A stretch of 39,284 nucleotides of DNA from CAYUPI01 sp964446585 (GCA_964446585.1 CAYUPI010000051.1:1-39284), one strand, 5' to 3'; shown: positions 1 through 8,099, counted from the first letter of the stretch. Notes: a model not told the origin generated them from the letters alone. Program-made: numbers and translations.

Positions 1-354
1 GGAGTGTCGGTCTGCTGGATGGCGACGACCAAGGGACTTATGGTGCCGGGAAACAATCAGACGCGCGGCCAGTCCGCCTTCACGATGATTCATCCTGGAC
101 TGCATAACTTTCTCGACTTTCCTGACGTCGCGAGCATCGCCTGCCCCAAAGCGATGATGTTTTTGTGCGGCAAACAGGATAAATTATTCCCACTGCCGTC
201 TATTCAGGATGCCTACGCCAAGCTGCGCGCGGTCTGGCAATCCCGACGGGCCGGCGACAAGCTTGACGCTCGCCTTTACGACGCGCCGCATGAGTTTAAC
301 CTTGTGATGCAGGCCGACGCGTTCGCTTGGCTCGATCGGCAGTTCAAAAAGTGA
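1..354 (+). CDS. alpha/beta hydrolase (dienelactone hydrolase/acetyl-xylan esterase-like), C-terminal part only
   Basis: The reading frame is open from the first base of the window, so the gene begins outside it and only the last ~117 residues are seen. The fragment looks like the end of a dienelactone hydrolase or acetyl-xylan esterase-type alpha/beta hydrolase. GKQDKLFP near residue 60 has the form of the catalytic-Asp loop and APHEFN near residue 97 has the form of the catalytic-His loop. The nucleophile elbow should lie near or before the left edge; GVSVCWM at the very start could be part of it, but this cannot be decided. A second alpha/beta hydrolase follows on the same strand within about 50 bases, so the two probably form one operon. 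The substrate is unknown; an ester of plant or algal polysaccharide is a guess from the exported neighbour. Confidence 0.7.
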   Translation, partial: GVSVCWMATTKGLMVPGNNQTRGQSAFTMIHPGLHNFLDFPDVASIACPKAMMFLCGKQDKLFPLPSIQDAYAKLRAVWQSRRAGDKLDARLYDAPHEFNLVMQADAFAWLDRQFKK

Positions 355-400
355 TGCGGTGCCAATCCATCCTTGCCGCGCTGGCACGCATTGCTTCAGT

Positions 401-1291
401 ATGAGCGTCATGCTCCGCCAGATTCTTTCACGATTGCTCGCTGCGCTCCTGGCGTCGGCCGCCGCCAACGCCGCCGAACTCGCCGTGCCGAACGACGTAC
501 TTTTTGAGCGCGGGATTGAATACGCCAACTCGGACGACCAGCATCTCCAGCTTGATATCGCGCGGCCCAGCTTCGGCTCAGGTCCTTTCCCCGCCGTGCT
601 TTGCATCCATGGCGGCGGATTTCGCGCCGGGACGCGCGAGGGTTACGACAAGCTCTGTCTCTCGCTGGCCCAACATGGGTTCGTCGCCGCCACCATCACC
701 TATCGTCTCGCGCCGAAGTATCAGTTTCCCGCCGCGGTCCATGACTGCAAGGGCGCCGTCCGCTGGCTGCGCTCTAATGCCGAGAAATACCGCCTGGATG
801 CGAAACGAATCGGCGTGACGGGGGGTTCGGCGGGAGGTCATCTGGCTCAATTCCTCGGGGTGACCGCGGGCGTCGCCGAATTCGAAGGAGACCAGAACCC
901 TGGTTTCTCCAGCGCCGTCGCCTGCGTCGTGAATATTTATGGCCCTTCGGACTTCACCAAATCCTACGGCAAGAGTGTCGATGCTCATGAAGTGCTGCCG
1001 CTCTGGCTTGGCGGAACCCTCGAACAAAGCCGGCTGCGCCACATCCAGTCCAGCCCGTTGAACTGGGTCACACCGAATGCCGCCCCGACGCTGCTCATCC
1101 ACGGCACGGAGGACAAATACGTTGCTTACGAACAAGCGACCTGGATGCGGGATCGGCTGACGGCCTGCGGCGTTGAAGTTGAATTGCTCACGATCGAAGG
1201 CGCCGGGCACGGCTTCAAAGGCGCAGATGCGGAGAAGGCGGACAAGGCGCTGCTCAGTTTCTTCGAATCGCATTTGAAGCCGGGGCACTGA
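401..1291 (+). CDS. secreted alpha/beta hydrolase (esterase/lipase, HGGG type)
   Basis: This is a 296-residue esterase of the alpha/beta hydrolase superfamily (BD-FAE/Aes-like carboxylesterases). An N-terminal hydrophobic stretch ending in AANAAE (about residues 11-26) looks like a Sec signal peptide, so the enzyme probably works in the periplasm or outside. The oxyanion-hole motif HGGG is at residues 70-73, the nucleophile elbow GGSAGG puts the catalytic serine near residue 143, and late HGTEDKYV and GAGHGF supply the likely Asp and His. A GTG at 359 would add 14 residues before the signal peptide, so the ATG at 401 is preferred; no clear ribosome binding site decides it. It follows another hydrolase closely and is likely co-transcribed. 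Family assignment is firm; the substrate is not known. Confidence 0.85.
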   Translation: MSVMLRQILSRLLAALLASAAANAAELAVPNDVLFERGIEYANSDDQHLQLDIARPSFGSGPFPAVLCIHGGGFRAGTREGYDKLCLSLAQHGFVAATITYRLAPKYQFPAAVHDCKGAVRWLRSNAEKYRLDAKRIGVTGGSAGGHLAQFLGVTAGVAEFEGDQNPGFSSAVACVVNIYGPSDFTKSYGKSVDAHEVLPLWLGGTLEQSRLRHIQSSPLNWVTPNAAPTLLIHGTEDKYVAYEQATWMRDRLTACGVEVELLTIEGAGHGFKGADAEKADKALLSFFESHLKPGH

Positions 1292-1355
1292 GCCCGGCGC
1301 TGATCGAAATCGACGGGGCGCATCTTGACACTAGCAACATGTTCTGGGCGGAAAA

Positions 1356-1424
1356 GGAGCGGGGACGGCACGTCCCCGTGTGCCGCCTTGCGACTACGGC
1401 CGGGGACGGCCCGTCCCCACTCCT
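1356..1424. repeat. double palindromic repeat between convergent genes
   Basis: Two near-identical hairpins lie 34 bases apart: GGGGACG-gca-CGTCCCC at 1361-1377 and GGGGACG-gcc-CGTCCCC at 1402-1418. The outer flanks also pair (AGGAG at 1356 with CTCCT near 1420), so the whole segment can fold as one larger structure. It fills the gap between a plus-strand gene ending at 1291 and a minus-strand gene ending at 1463. That position suits a two-way terminator, but no T-tract follows, so a REP-like dispersed repeat is at least as likely. Confidence 0.7.
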
Positions 1425-1462
1425 GCAAGTCGGGTGTCAGGCTGCGCCCGGATCGGAGAGAA

Positions 1463-2557
1463 TCAGAGCGCGAAAAGCTGCCTCGCATTTTCACCGAGGG
1501 TCTTTTTCTCGTCAGCCGCCGGCAGCTTGAGACTCAGGAAGTGCCGCAGAATCAGCCCCGGCTCGACCCAGGGATGATCGCTGGCAAAAAGCAATCGATC
1601 TGCGCCCATAAAGTCATATCCGAAGCGCATCGCCAACGGCAGCGGAGAGACAATGTCCAGCCACAACTGCTTGAGATATTCGCTTGGAGCGCGGGTGAGG
1701 TTCTTCGGGCCGCGCTTGAGCACCTGCGTTTGGTGGTCGAGGCGGCCAATGATGTATGGCAGTGTTCCCCCGAGGTGAGGACAGACCAGTTTGAGGCGGG
1801 GAAATTGATCGAGGATGCCCGCCATGATGATACGCGTGAGGGAAATCGTATTGTCGAACATGTTGCCCAGTGAGCTGGTCATTTCGTAGCCTTTGACGAA
1901 ATCAATCGTGACCGGTTTCGCCGGATGCAAGAGAATCGGGAGCTGCAGTTCCTGCGCGCGGGCGAAGAGCCAGCGGAATTGCGGCTCGTCCGGGAAACGG
2001 CCCGCGAGATTTGTGTAGAGCAGGATGCCCTTCATTTTGAGCTGCTGAACACATCTCTCCAGCTCCCGTTCGCTGGCGCGCCGGTCCTGAAGCGGAAGCA
2101 GGCATAAGCCCACAAATCGGGTCGGATGCCTCCTCACCACATCGGCGACGAAATCGTTTGCAATCTGCGCCACCGCCTCGCCGTCGCCGCCGAACCACTC
2201 GGGGCCGGGGTCGTTCATGCTCAGCGCCGTCAGCCCGATTCCGTTGGCATCCATAGTCGCCAGCTTTGCGTCCACGTCGAAGTAAAGCGGTGGGATTTTC
2301 CGCAGCCAGTCACCCATTTGCAGGTAGCGCACGCCGTCGCGGGTGAATACCCGTGGGTCAGCGGTGCGTTTCTCCATCAAGGCAACAATTTCCGCGCTGC
2401 ACAAATGACTCTGGCAATCAATGATGGAGACGGCCGCAGGAGTCGCAGCGGGCGATTCGGCAGTTGCCGGCTTTGGCTCGGTGCCAAGACCGCTGATCGA
2501 CGACACAGCGACGGCACTCCCCGTTCCCAGGATGAACTTGCGCCGCGAAGTCTTCAC
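1463..2557 (-). CDS. Tat-exported amidohydrolase (Amidohydro_2 / ACMSD-like TIM barrel)
   Basis: This is a 364-residue metal-dependent hydrolase of the amidohydrolase-2 family, whose members hydrolyse or decarboxylate small organic acids and lactones. The N-terminus SRRKFILG followed by a hydrophobic stretch is a twin-arginine signal, so a folded, metal-loaded enzyme is expected to be exported. Barrel motifs follow: DCQSH near residue 47 (first metal site, less canonical than D-x-H-x-H), ILLHPAKP near 200, CPHLGG near 260 and FASDHPW near 327, which gives the usual late Asp. The start codon is GTG, and it overlaps the stop of the upstream oxidoreductase gene (GTGA), so the two are translationally coupled. 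The substrate is unknown; the coupling suggests it acts in the same pathway as the oxidoreductase. Confidence 0.85.
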   Translation of the reverse strand: MKTSRRKFILGTGSAVAVSSISGLGTEPKPATAESPAATPAAVSIIDCQSHLCSAEIVALMEKRTADPRVFTRDGVRYLQMGDWLRKIPPLYFDVDAKLATMDANGIGLTALSMNDPGPEWFGGDGEAVAQIANDFVADVVRRHPTRFVGLCLLPLQDRRASERELERCVQQLKMKGILLYTNLAGRFPDEPQFRWLFARAQELQLPILLHPAKPVTIDFVKGYEMTSSLGNMFDNTISLTRIIMAGILDQFPRLKLVCPHLGGTLPYIIGRLDHQTQVLKRGPKNLTRAPSEYLKQLWLDIVSPLPLAMRFGYDFMGADRLLFASDHPWVEPGLILRHFLSLKLPAADEKKTLGENARQLFAL

Positions 2558-3663
2558 AGCATGGCGCTGGCTCTCAACAGCGTTTCCTGGACCGCGATTT
2601 CCTCGGCCAGAGTGACGTTCAGAGTCCGCTCACCGCGCACCGCCGCCGCCAGTTCCGCGAAATCCGCTTCGAACCGTTTGTAACCGGGCAGGCTGACAGT
2701 CTGAACTCCCTTTCGATAAGGGCCCGCGGACTCGACCAAATCGATTTGGAGCGCGGGCGGTTCGATGGGGCGCAGCACCGCCGAGCCCTTTGAGCCGAGC
2801 ACCTCGAACGAGCGTTGTGGCAGAGACGCCTTTTGCAGCGCGCTGTTCATAATCAGCGCCAGAGCATAGTCGTATTCCAGGATTGCGACATTGTTGTCTT
2901 TGAGGTCATCCTTGTTGCGGCCGTCCCGTCGAAGGAATGGCGTGACCGTCCGTGGCTTGCCCATCAGCCTGACCGTGGCATCGATGAGATGTGAGCCGAG
3001 CTCGAACATAGAGCCGCCCTTGAACTCCGCCCATTGAGGTCGCCGCTCGGGAGCCAGCGAATTGTTGATGGTGGCTCTGACCAGAAATACCTCACCCAGC
3101 CAGCCCTGGCGCACCGCTTCGAAAATGGCCGCGAAGCCGGGATGATACCGCCACATGTAACCCATTTGCAGCAGTCGCTTCTTTTCACGCGCGAGCGAGA
3201 CCAGCGCCTGCAATTCCTCGAGCGTGGCGGCCGGCGGCTTTTCCAAATGCACATGCTTTCCCGCCTCGAGGGCCAGGCGGGCATGGCGTGCGTGGTCCCG
3301 CACCGCAGATTCGACGACGATGACCTCGCAGTTTTGGAACAGCGCCGCTTGTGAGAGGAGTTTTATCCCTTTGTCTTCGCCGTCCCGTCGCACCGTCGGT
3401 TCTTCATCGCAAACACCGACCAGGTTGTACTCTTTCGAAGCGCGGATCACGCTTAGTTTGTCGGGCGCGTGCGAATAAACAGCCCCGAGGAAACCTATGG
3501 CAATGGGTCGTTTCTGCGCCCGCGGCTCGGCCGCGCCCACCAAGGAGACTTCAGCTGCAAACGCCGCCGCTGACAGCGTGGTTGCAGTCAAGAACTCCCG
3601 TCGATTCCAGGAATAGGTTCGCATTTGGCTGTTGGATTGCTGGTAGGAAATTGTTTTGTGCAC
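2554..3663 (-). CDS. Tat-exported Gfo/Idh/MocA family oxidoreductase
   Basis: This is a 369-residue NAD(P)-dependent sugar or polyol dehydrogenase-type protein. NRREFLTATTLSAAAFAAE near residues 19-38 is a twin-arginine signal, known from glucose-fructose oxidoreductase-like exported members that carry their cofactor through the membrane. A Rossmann start (IGFLGAVYSHA) follows near residue 56, and the family lysine lies in HLEKPPA near residue 140. The C-terminal half has the usual alpha/beta dimerisation and substrate domain (GGSMFELGSHLIDA). The gene starts at ATG 3663 and overlaps the downstream amidohydrolase by four bases. The Rossmann loop is not the textbook GxGxxG. The family is clear but the reaction is not predictable from sequence alone. 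Confidence 0.87.
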   Translation of the reverse strand: MHKTISYQQSNSQMRTYSWNRREFLTATTLSAAAFAAEVSLVGAAEPRAQKRPIAIGFLGAVYSHAPDKLSVIRASKEYNLVGVCDEEPTVRRDGEDKGIKLLSQAALFQNCEVIVVESAVRDHARHARLALEAGKHVHLEKPPAATLEELQALVSLAREKKRLLQMGYMWRYHPGFAAIFEAVRQGWLGEVFLVRATINNSLAPERRPQWAEFKGGSMFELGSHLIDATVRLMGKPRTVTPFLRRDGRNKDDLKDNNVAILEYDYALALIMNSALQKASLPQRSFEVLGSKGSAVLRPIEPPALQIDLVESAGPYRKGVQTVSLPGYKRFEADFAELAAAVRGERTLNVTLAEEIAVQETLLRASAML

Positions 3664-3719
3664 GCCCGCCTGTACTGAAGTGAACGCTGCGCGGAGTGAA
3701 AAATCTGGTGCGAATAAGT

Positions 3720-4454
3720 TTACGGCGGAAAATGTTCAAAAATTTTGTTCACCATTTTTTTCAACTGCGGTTTTTCCAAGTCTTTTTCCTTGGCGACCTG
3801 TGTCCATAAAACTTGACCCGAATGGCCGTCCACGAGATACACTCGCACGCCCGCGGCATGCGACGAATGCAGCGCACCGCCCGCGCCCCCCGGCCGCGCC
3901 AGCGCGGCGAGAATTTCGAACGTGTTGCCGATGGTGTTGATCGTCGTGACGCTGGCCGAACTGCGAAATCCTGCCGCTTGCGTCAGAATCAGCGCATCGG
4001 CCTGCGTGTGCTGGGCTAATTTTTTCATCAGCGTTGCATCGGCTTGCGTGTTGGACATCGGGATGAAGCCTGCTTTTTGTTGTGCTTCCAAGGAATTGTA
4101 AGCGGTGATCATCGTGCGCGCCCACGAAAAAAAGGGAGATTGCTGTTCCGGATCCGCCGCATCGCGCTCGCCCAGTCGCGTGTCTTTCAGGACCAACCCG
4201 CGCTGACGAATTTCGTCGGCGACTAAATCGAACAGTTCCGCCTGCGCGGCCTTTGCTTCGGCGGGAAAATCTTGTCGCTTGCCGACGTATTGCAGCCAGA
4301 CACTCGTTTGCGGCGGAAAAACGGCGACGTTGCGAATATTTTTTTGCGCCAACGTAGGTTGGGGCGCACTCGCGCAACCTTCCGCGAAAAAACACGAGAC
4401 GGCGAACAGTGCAAACCAAATTGTTCGCCCCTCATCGTTTTCTAACATTTTCAT
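3720..4454 (-). CDS. predicted lipoprotein of unknown function
   Basis: This encodes about 244 residues with a lipoprotein signal: a hydrophobic run (WFALFAVSCFF) ends in the lipobox AEGC, cysteine near residue 27. The ATG at 4454 is preferred because GGAG lies 7 bases before it; a TTG at 4472 would add six residues. The mature part has NIRNVAVFPPQ, a stretch with ADALILTQAAGF, and a final strand pair GVRVYLVDGHSGQVLWTQ. This layout resembles CsgG/GNA1162-like outer-membrane lipoproteins, but I cannot assign a family. The start lies inside the end of the upstream lipoprotein gene, so the two form one unit. Runs of A and T and AAA/TTT codons make this gene visibly richer in AT than its neighbours. 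Confidence 0.7.
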   Translation of the reverse strand: MKMLENDEGRTIWFALFAVSCFFAEGCASAPQPTLAQKNIRNVAVFPPQTSVWLQYVGKRQDFPAEAKAAQAELFDLVADEIRQRGLVLKDTRLGERDAADPEQQSPFFSWARTMITAYNSLEAQQKAGFIPMSNTQADATLMKKLAQHTQADALILTQAAGFRSSASVTTINTIGNTFEILAALARPGGAGGALHSSHAAGVRVYLVDGHSGQVLWTQVAKEKDLEKPQLKKMVNKIFEHFPP

Positions 4455-5154
4455 AGAATTGCTCCGAAGCAAATTCTTTCGCCGCCTGATTCAAAAGATC
4501 ATCCAGCGCCGCGCTCAAAACTTTCACTGATTCATTCGAAAAAGTTTGATAGCTCGCGAATGCCATCCCTTTTTTGCGCACGGTCGCAAATTCTTTTTCC
4601 CACAAAACATGGTTGCCGTCGGGAGAAAAAAGTTTTAAGGCGACGCTGATTTTTCCGTCCACGCCGCCCAGCCCGCCGTAAAGCCAAAACTCGCGAATTT
4701 CTCCCTGCAAGATCGCGCTCGCCGTTTTTGCGTCGGCGGCTGTCGCGGGAGCTTCGATGATAGCCTTGTATCCCGCCGCATTCAACGCCTCGGAAAAAAA
4801 TTCGGTCGTCTGCACGCCCACGCCTAGCGGATCCGACGAAACAAAGACCCAATTCAATCCTGGCCCCGCCGCCGACGGCACAGAGCCGATGGCTCGGCCA
4901 AATTTTGGGTCTTGCTTACGCGCCAGCGCAAACGTTTTCACCAAAACCGTCCCCGACTTTCGATTTTCCACTGATCCAATGGCCGAATGGGTGACGGCCA
5001 CCGGCGTGATTCTTCCTGTCGTGCCGCAGCCAGTCAGAAAAACCAATGACGCGCCAAAAACAACCAAAGAAAACGCGGTACAGGCCAGCAATGCAAATTT
5101 GTCTGCAAATTTAAGGAACCCGCCTTTCAGGAGGCCAGTTGTAAGGGCTTTCAT
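4432..5154 (-). CDS. predicted lipoprotein of unknown function
   Basis: This is a 240-residue protein with a long hydrophobic signal ending in the lipobox LTGC (cysteine near residue 43), so it should be lipid-anchored in the envelope. The mature part contains TVLVKTFALARKQDPKFG, then SEALNAAGYKAI and a sheet-like region ending NHVLWEKEF. The order 'paired strands, one helix, strands ending in xVLWxxxF' recalls YajG-like and CsgG/LpoB-like lipoproteins, and the partner gene has a matching VLWTQ strand, so the two may be distant relatives. It overlaps the downstream lipoprotein gene by about 23 bases. Low-GC tracts such as A7 near 4794-4800 set it apart from its surroundings. No function can be given. 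Confidence 0.7.
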   Translation of the reverse strand: MKALTTGLLKGGFLKFADKFALLACTAFSLVVFGASLVFLTGCGTTGRITPVAVTHSAIGSVENRKSGTVLVKTFALARKQDPKFGRAIGSVPSAAGPGLNWVFVSSDPLGVGVQTTEFFSEALNAAGYKAIIEAPATAADAKTASAILQGEIREFWLYGGLGGVDGKISVALKLFSPDGNHVLWEKEFATVRKKGMAFASYQTFSNESVKVLSAALDDLLNQAAKEFASEQFYENVRKR

Positions 5155-5635
5155 AGTTGTAAACTTCGTTGGATCGTTTTGCGGGCCCGTCGTGCCATGC
5201 CGCTGAAATACATGAGCGGGCTAGACTCTTCTTCCCGCGCTGTCCGTAAGTCACTGCCTTCGCGGCTGGCCATGGCACGGTCTGTAAGAGCAGTCTCTCA
5301 TTACCTTTACAAAGGCAAAGGTCAATGATAATTTGTTTTACTTTTCTTGTTCGCCCGAGTGCAACAAAGGGATAGCGCGCTATGGCACGGTTGCGGTGGC
5401 GTCGGAATCACCCGCGCAGCGCTGATTACGCGCGGCGCGCAAAACAAATTCCTATCAGTATCCCACCCACCAAATCTGGGTATTTTTTTTGATCCACCGC
5501 AGCGCCGCATCATCCTCGCGGTTGTCAGCTCGCTGGCGTATTGAACGCGGTAAAGGCGGTTGCGACTTGGAAATGCAACGACGACAAGTGGGCGGAAAGA
5601 TTTGAAAGAGAAATCTTTCTGCCTATCCTCTCGAC
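5155..5635. other. 481-base intergenic region with several dyads, no gene seen
   Basis: No credible coding frame was found in this divergent gap between the lipoprotein pair (minus) and the MetE-like gene (plus). It holds a 9-base inverted repeat, CGTGCCATG at 5191-5199 and CATGGCACG at 5271-5279. A third copy of the core, ATGGCACGG, occurs at 5382-5390 beside a perfect 12-base palindrome ATAGCGCGCTAT (5372-5383). An AT-rich island lies near 5300-5345, where both divergent promoters would be expected: TTTACA at 5306 with GATAAT at 5327 on plus, and TTGACC at 5325 on minus. None matches consensus well. Confidence 0.5.
5596..5618 (+). promoter_or_regulatory. leader hairpin ahead of the MetE-like gene
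   Basis: AAAGATTT (5596-5603) and AAATCTTT (5611-5618) form a perfect 8-base stem with a 7-base purine loop GAAAGAG. It ends 17 bases before the ATG at 5636. The loop is the only Shine-Dalgarno-like sequence nearby, but it sits too far upstream for a usual start. It could be a transcript-stability or regulatory hairpin, or an operator. No known riboswitch consensus was recognised. Confidence 0.4.
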
Positions 5636-6658
5636 ATGCAAACCACGGCCAGCGACGCGCCGCGAATTCTGACCACCACGGTCGGGTCGTATCCGATCCC
5701 CGACTGGTTGACGGCGCTGCCGAGCGAGCAGGCCCTGGTGGACGCATCGCGCGTCGTGTTCGACCTGCAGCGGCAGGCCGGCATTGACTTGCCAACCGAC
5801 GGCGAGCTTTACCGGTTCGATGTCAATCATCCGGACACAAACGGCATGATTGATTATTTCCTGCGGCGCCTGGGCGGGATCCGGTCGAATGTCGGCCGCC
5901 TGGGCACCGCCGCTTTCCGGGCAAAGCCCGAGATGCGCTTCCGGAACAAGCCCGCGGGCATTGTGACAGGCCCGGTGACGGAAGGCGCGTTGAACCTGCC
6001 AGAAGACTGCGCGCGCGCCTCGAGCATCGCGGGTGGCCCCTTTAAGTTCACGCTCACAAGTCCTTATATGCTGGCGCGCACGTTGCTCGACTCCCACTAT
6101 CAGGATTTTGGCAAGCTCACGCTGGCCATCGCGGACGCGCTCGCGGCCCAGGCCGCCGCGCTTGAATGCGCCTGCGTGCAGGTGGACGAGGCGAACATCC
6201 CCGGCAACCCCGCCGACGGCCCGTTGGCGGCCGAGGCCATCAACCGTGTGCTGGATGCTGTCCGCGGCCAGAAGGCGGTTCATTTCTGCTTCGGCAATTA
6301 CGGTGGGCAGACCGTCCAGAAAGGCACCTGGGCGGCGTTGGTCTCATTCCTTAACCGGCTGCACGCCGACCACCTTGTGCTCGAATCGGCCCATCGGCCC
6401 GTGTCCGATCTGGAAGCCCTGCGCGGCGTGGACCCGCGCATCGGCCTCGGCGTCGGAGTGGTGGACGTCAAAGTGAACCACGTGGAGACGCCAAGTGAAA
6501 TTGCCACGGCCCTCGAGCGCGCCGAACAGGCGCTCGGGCCGGGCCGCGTGCGTTATGCGCACCCGGACTGCGGCTTCTGGATGCTAAAGCGGTCCGTCGT
6601 GGACCGGAAAATTGCCGCACTTGTCCAAGGCCGGGATTTGTATCTCGGGCGCATTTGA
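5636..6658 (+). CDS. MetE-like (cobalamin-independent methionine synthase C-terminal domain) protein
   Basis: This is a 340-residue stand-alone TIM barrel related to the C-terminal, catalytic half of MetE. MetE itself is about 750 residues, so the N-terminal half is absent, as in core-MetE and in epoxyalkane:CoM transferase-like proteins. The N-terminus TTTVGSYPIPDWL is the family opening. The zinc site is visible as HFCFGN near residue 222 (His and Cys), LVLESAH near 249 (Glu) and HPDCGF near 306 (Cys). It should therefore use a zinc-activated thiol chemistry, probably transfer of a methyl or other group. A mandelate racemase-like gene follows 7 bases after its stop, so methionine synthesis is not the only option; a catabolic or thiol-conjugate role is possible. 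Confidence 0.82.
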   Translation: MQTTASDAPRILTTTVGSYPIPDWLTALPSEQALVDASRVVFDLQRQAGIDLPTDGELYRFDVNHPDTNGMIDYFLRRLGGIRSNVGRLGTAAFRAKPEMRFRNKPAGIVTGPVTEGALNLPEDCARASSIAGGPFKFTLTSPYMLARTLLDSHYQDFGKLTLAIADALAAQAAALECACVQVDEANIPGNPADGPLAAEAINRVLDAVRGQKAVHFCFGNYGGQTVQKGTWAALVSFLNRLHADHLVLESAHRPVSDLEALRGVDPRIGLGVGVVDVKVNHVETPSEIATALERAEQALGPGRVRYAHPDCGFWMLKRSVVDRKIAALVQGRDLYLGRI

Positions 6659-6665
6659 AGCGCCG

Positions 6666-8099
6666 ATGTCCGATCGGTTCACATTGGCCCCATTCGAGTT
6701 CTTCTCGGTGAAGGGGCGCACGCGCTTCCCCTTCCGCTACGGCATCGCCAGCATGACAGAAGTGCCGCACCTGTTCCTGCGCACGCGGGTCACAGTAGGT
6801 GGAAAATCCTCGTGCGGCCTGACCGCCGAAGGCTTGCCGCCAAAGTGGTTCACCAAGAATCCAGCAACGACGTTCGATCAAGATTTGCCCGAAATGCTCG
6901 AAGTCATCCGCCACGCGGCGACTCTCGCGGCACAGATCGCGAAAACCTCGGTTACCTTTTTCGATTTCTGGCGCGAGCTGTATCGTCAGCAAACGAGCTG
7001 GGCCCAAACGCGTTCGCTGGCGCCCTTGCTGGCGAACCTTGGAGTGAGTCTTGTCGAAAGATCCACGCTCGATGGCCTGTGCCGACTCCTCGGCCAACCG
7101 CTTCATTGCCTGCTGGCCGCGAACTGGCTTGGCTTCGCTCTCGGCGAGGTTTATCCCGAACTGAAGGGGATGCTTCCGGGCGATGTTCCGCCTGGCGCGC
7201 CGCTCGATTCGTGTTTTGTGCGGCACACGATCGGGTTGGGTGATGCGCTCGCCCCCGCTGACATTCCAGCAAACGAACGAGTAGAGGACGGGCTGCCTCA
7301 GGACCTGGAGACCTCGATCCGAGCGTACGGCTTGCGCTATTTCAAAGTCAAATTGACTGGCGCGGCCGACCGCGACTTTCCGCGTTTGCGCGATTTGACC
7401 AGCCTGCTGAAACGCGAAACTGGCGGGGAGTTTTTCGTCACCCTCGATGGCAACGAGAATTTTAAGGACTTTTCGGCTTTCCGCGAGTTTTGGGAGCGGG
7501 CGGCCGCCGACTCCGCCGTTCGCGAACTCTGGCGGCGGATCATCGTGGTCGAGCAACCGGTGCATCGTGACCGCGCTCTGAGCGACGAAGCCGGCGCCGC
7601 TTTGCGCGCGTGGCCAGAGCGTCCGCCGCTGATTATTGACGAATCGGACGGCGCCATCGGCGATCTGCCGCGCGCCATTGAGCTCGGCTACGCGGGCACG
7701 AGTTACAAGAACTGCAAAGGCATCGTCAAGGGGATCGCCAATGCCTGCCTGCTTGCTCAGCGCCGGCGCGAAGGACGAAGCGGCGTGCTCACCGGCGAGG
7801 ACTTGTGCACCCTTGGGCCATTGGCCTTGCTGCAGGACATGGCAATGATGGCCCTACTGGGGATCGAGCACGTAGAGCGGAACGGGCATCACTATTATCG
7901 CGGATTGTCGATGCTTCCGTCCGAGTGGCAGGAGTCCGTGCTGGCAGCGCACAGCGACCTCTATTCTCGCCATGAGTTGGGGTTTGCCACGCTGCGAATG
8001 AATGAAGGAAAAGTGCGGCTCGCGTCCGTTAATGGCGCGCCTTTCGGTGTTCAACCTCTGCTGGATCCGTCGAGCTTCGCGCCGCCGCTCGAATCATGA
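6666..8099 (+). CDS. enolase-superfamily (mandelate racemase/muconate-lactonizing enzyme-like) protein
   Basis: This encodes about 477 residues and starts at ATG 6666, 7 bases after the MetE-like gene. It shows the marks of the enolase superfamily: a capping N-terminal domain, then the barrel with FKVKLTG (K-x-K base motif), TLDGNEN (first metal Asp), VVEQPV (metal Glu) and LIIDESDG (third metal acid), followed by YAGTSYKNCKGI, which supplies a further lysine-bearing strand. These enzymes abstract a proton alpha to a carboxylate and then racemise, dehydrate or cycloisomerise. The protein is longer than the usual 360-400 residues, with extra length in the N-terminal domain and in the tail. The subfamily and substrate are not recognised. 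The tight coupling with a zinc MetE-like protein is its most informative context. Confidence 0.82.
   Translation: MSDRFTLAPFEFFSVKGRTRFPFRYGIASMTEVPHLFLRTRVTVGGKSSCGLTAEGLPPKWFTKNPATTFDQDLPEMLEVIRHAATLAAQIAKTSVTFFDFWRELYRQQTSWAQTRSLAPLLANLGVSLVERSTLDGLCRLLGQPLHCLLAANWLGFALGEVYPELKGMLPGDVPPGAPLDSCFVRHTIGLGDALAPADIPANERVEDGLPQDLETSIRAYGLRYFKVKLTGAADRDFPRLRDLTSLLKRETGGEFFVTLDGNENFKDFSAFREFWERAAADSAVRELWRRIIVVEQPVHRDRALSDEAGAALRAWPERPPLIIDESDGAIGDLPRAIELGYAGTSYKNCKGIVKGIANACLLAQRRREGRSGVLTGEDLCTLGPLALLQDMAMMALLGIEHVERNGHHYYRGLSMLPSEWQESVLAAHSDLYSRHELGFATLRMNEGKVRLASVNGAPFGVQPLLDPSSFAPPLES

Noticed and set aside
578..1288. Long open frame on the minus strand opposite the esterase gene
   Set aside because: It mirrors the esterase frame in GC-rich DNA, has no family motif, and its composition (Arg, Gly, Pro) is that of an antisense shadow.
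5155..5635. Cobalamin or SAM riboswitch ahead of the MetE-like gene
   Set aside because: Neither consensus core is visible; only simple dyads are present.
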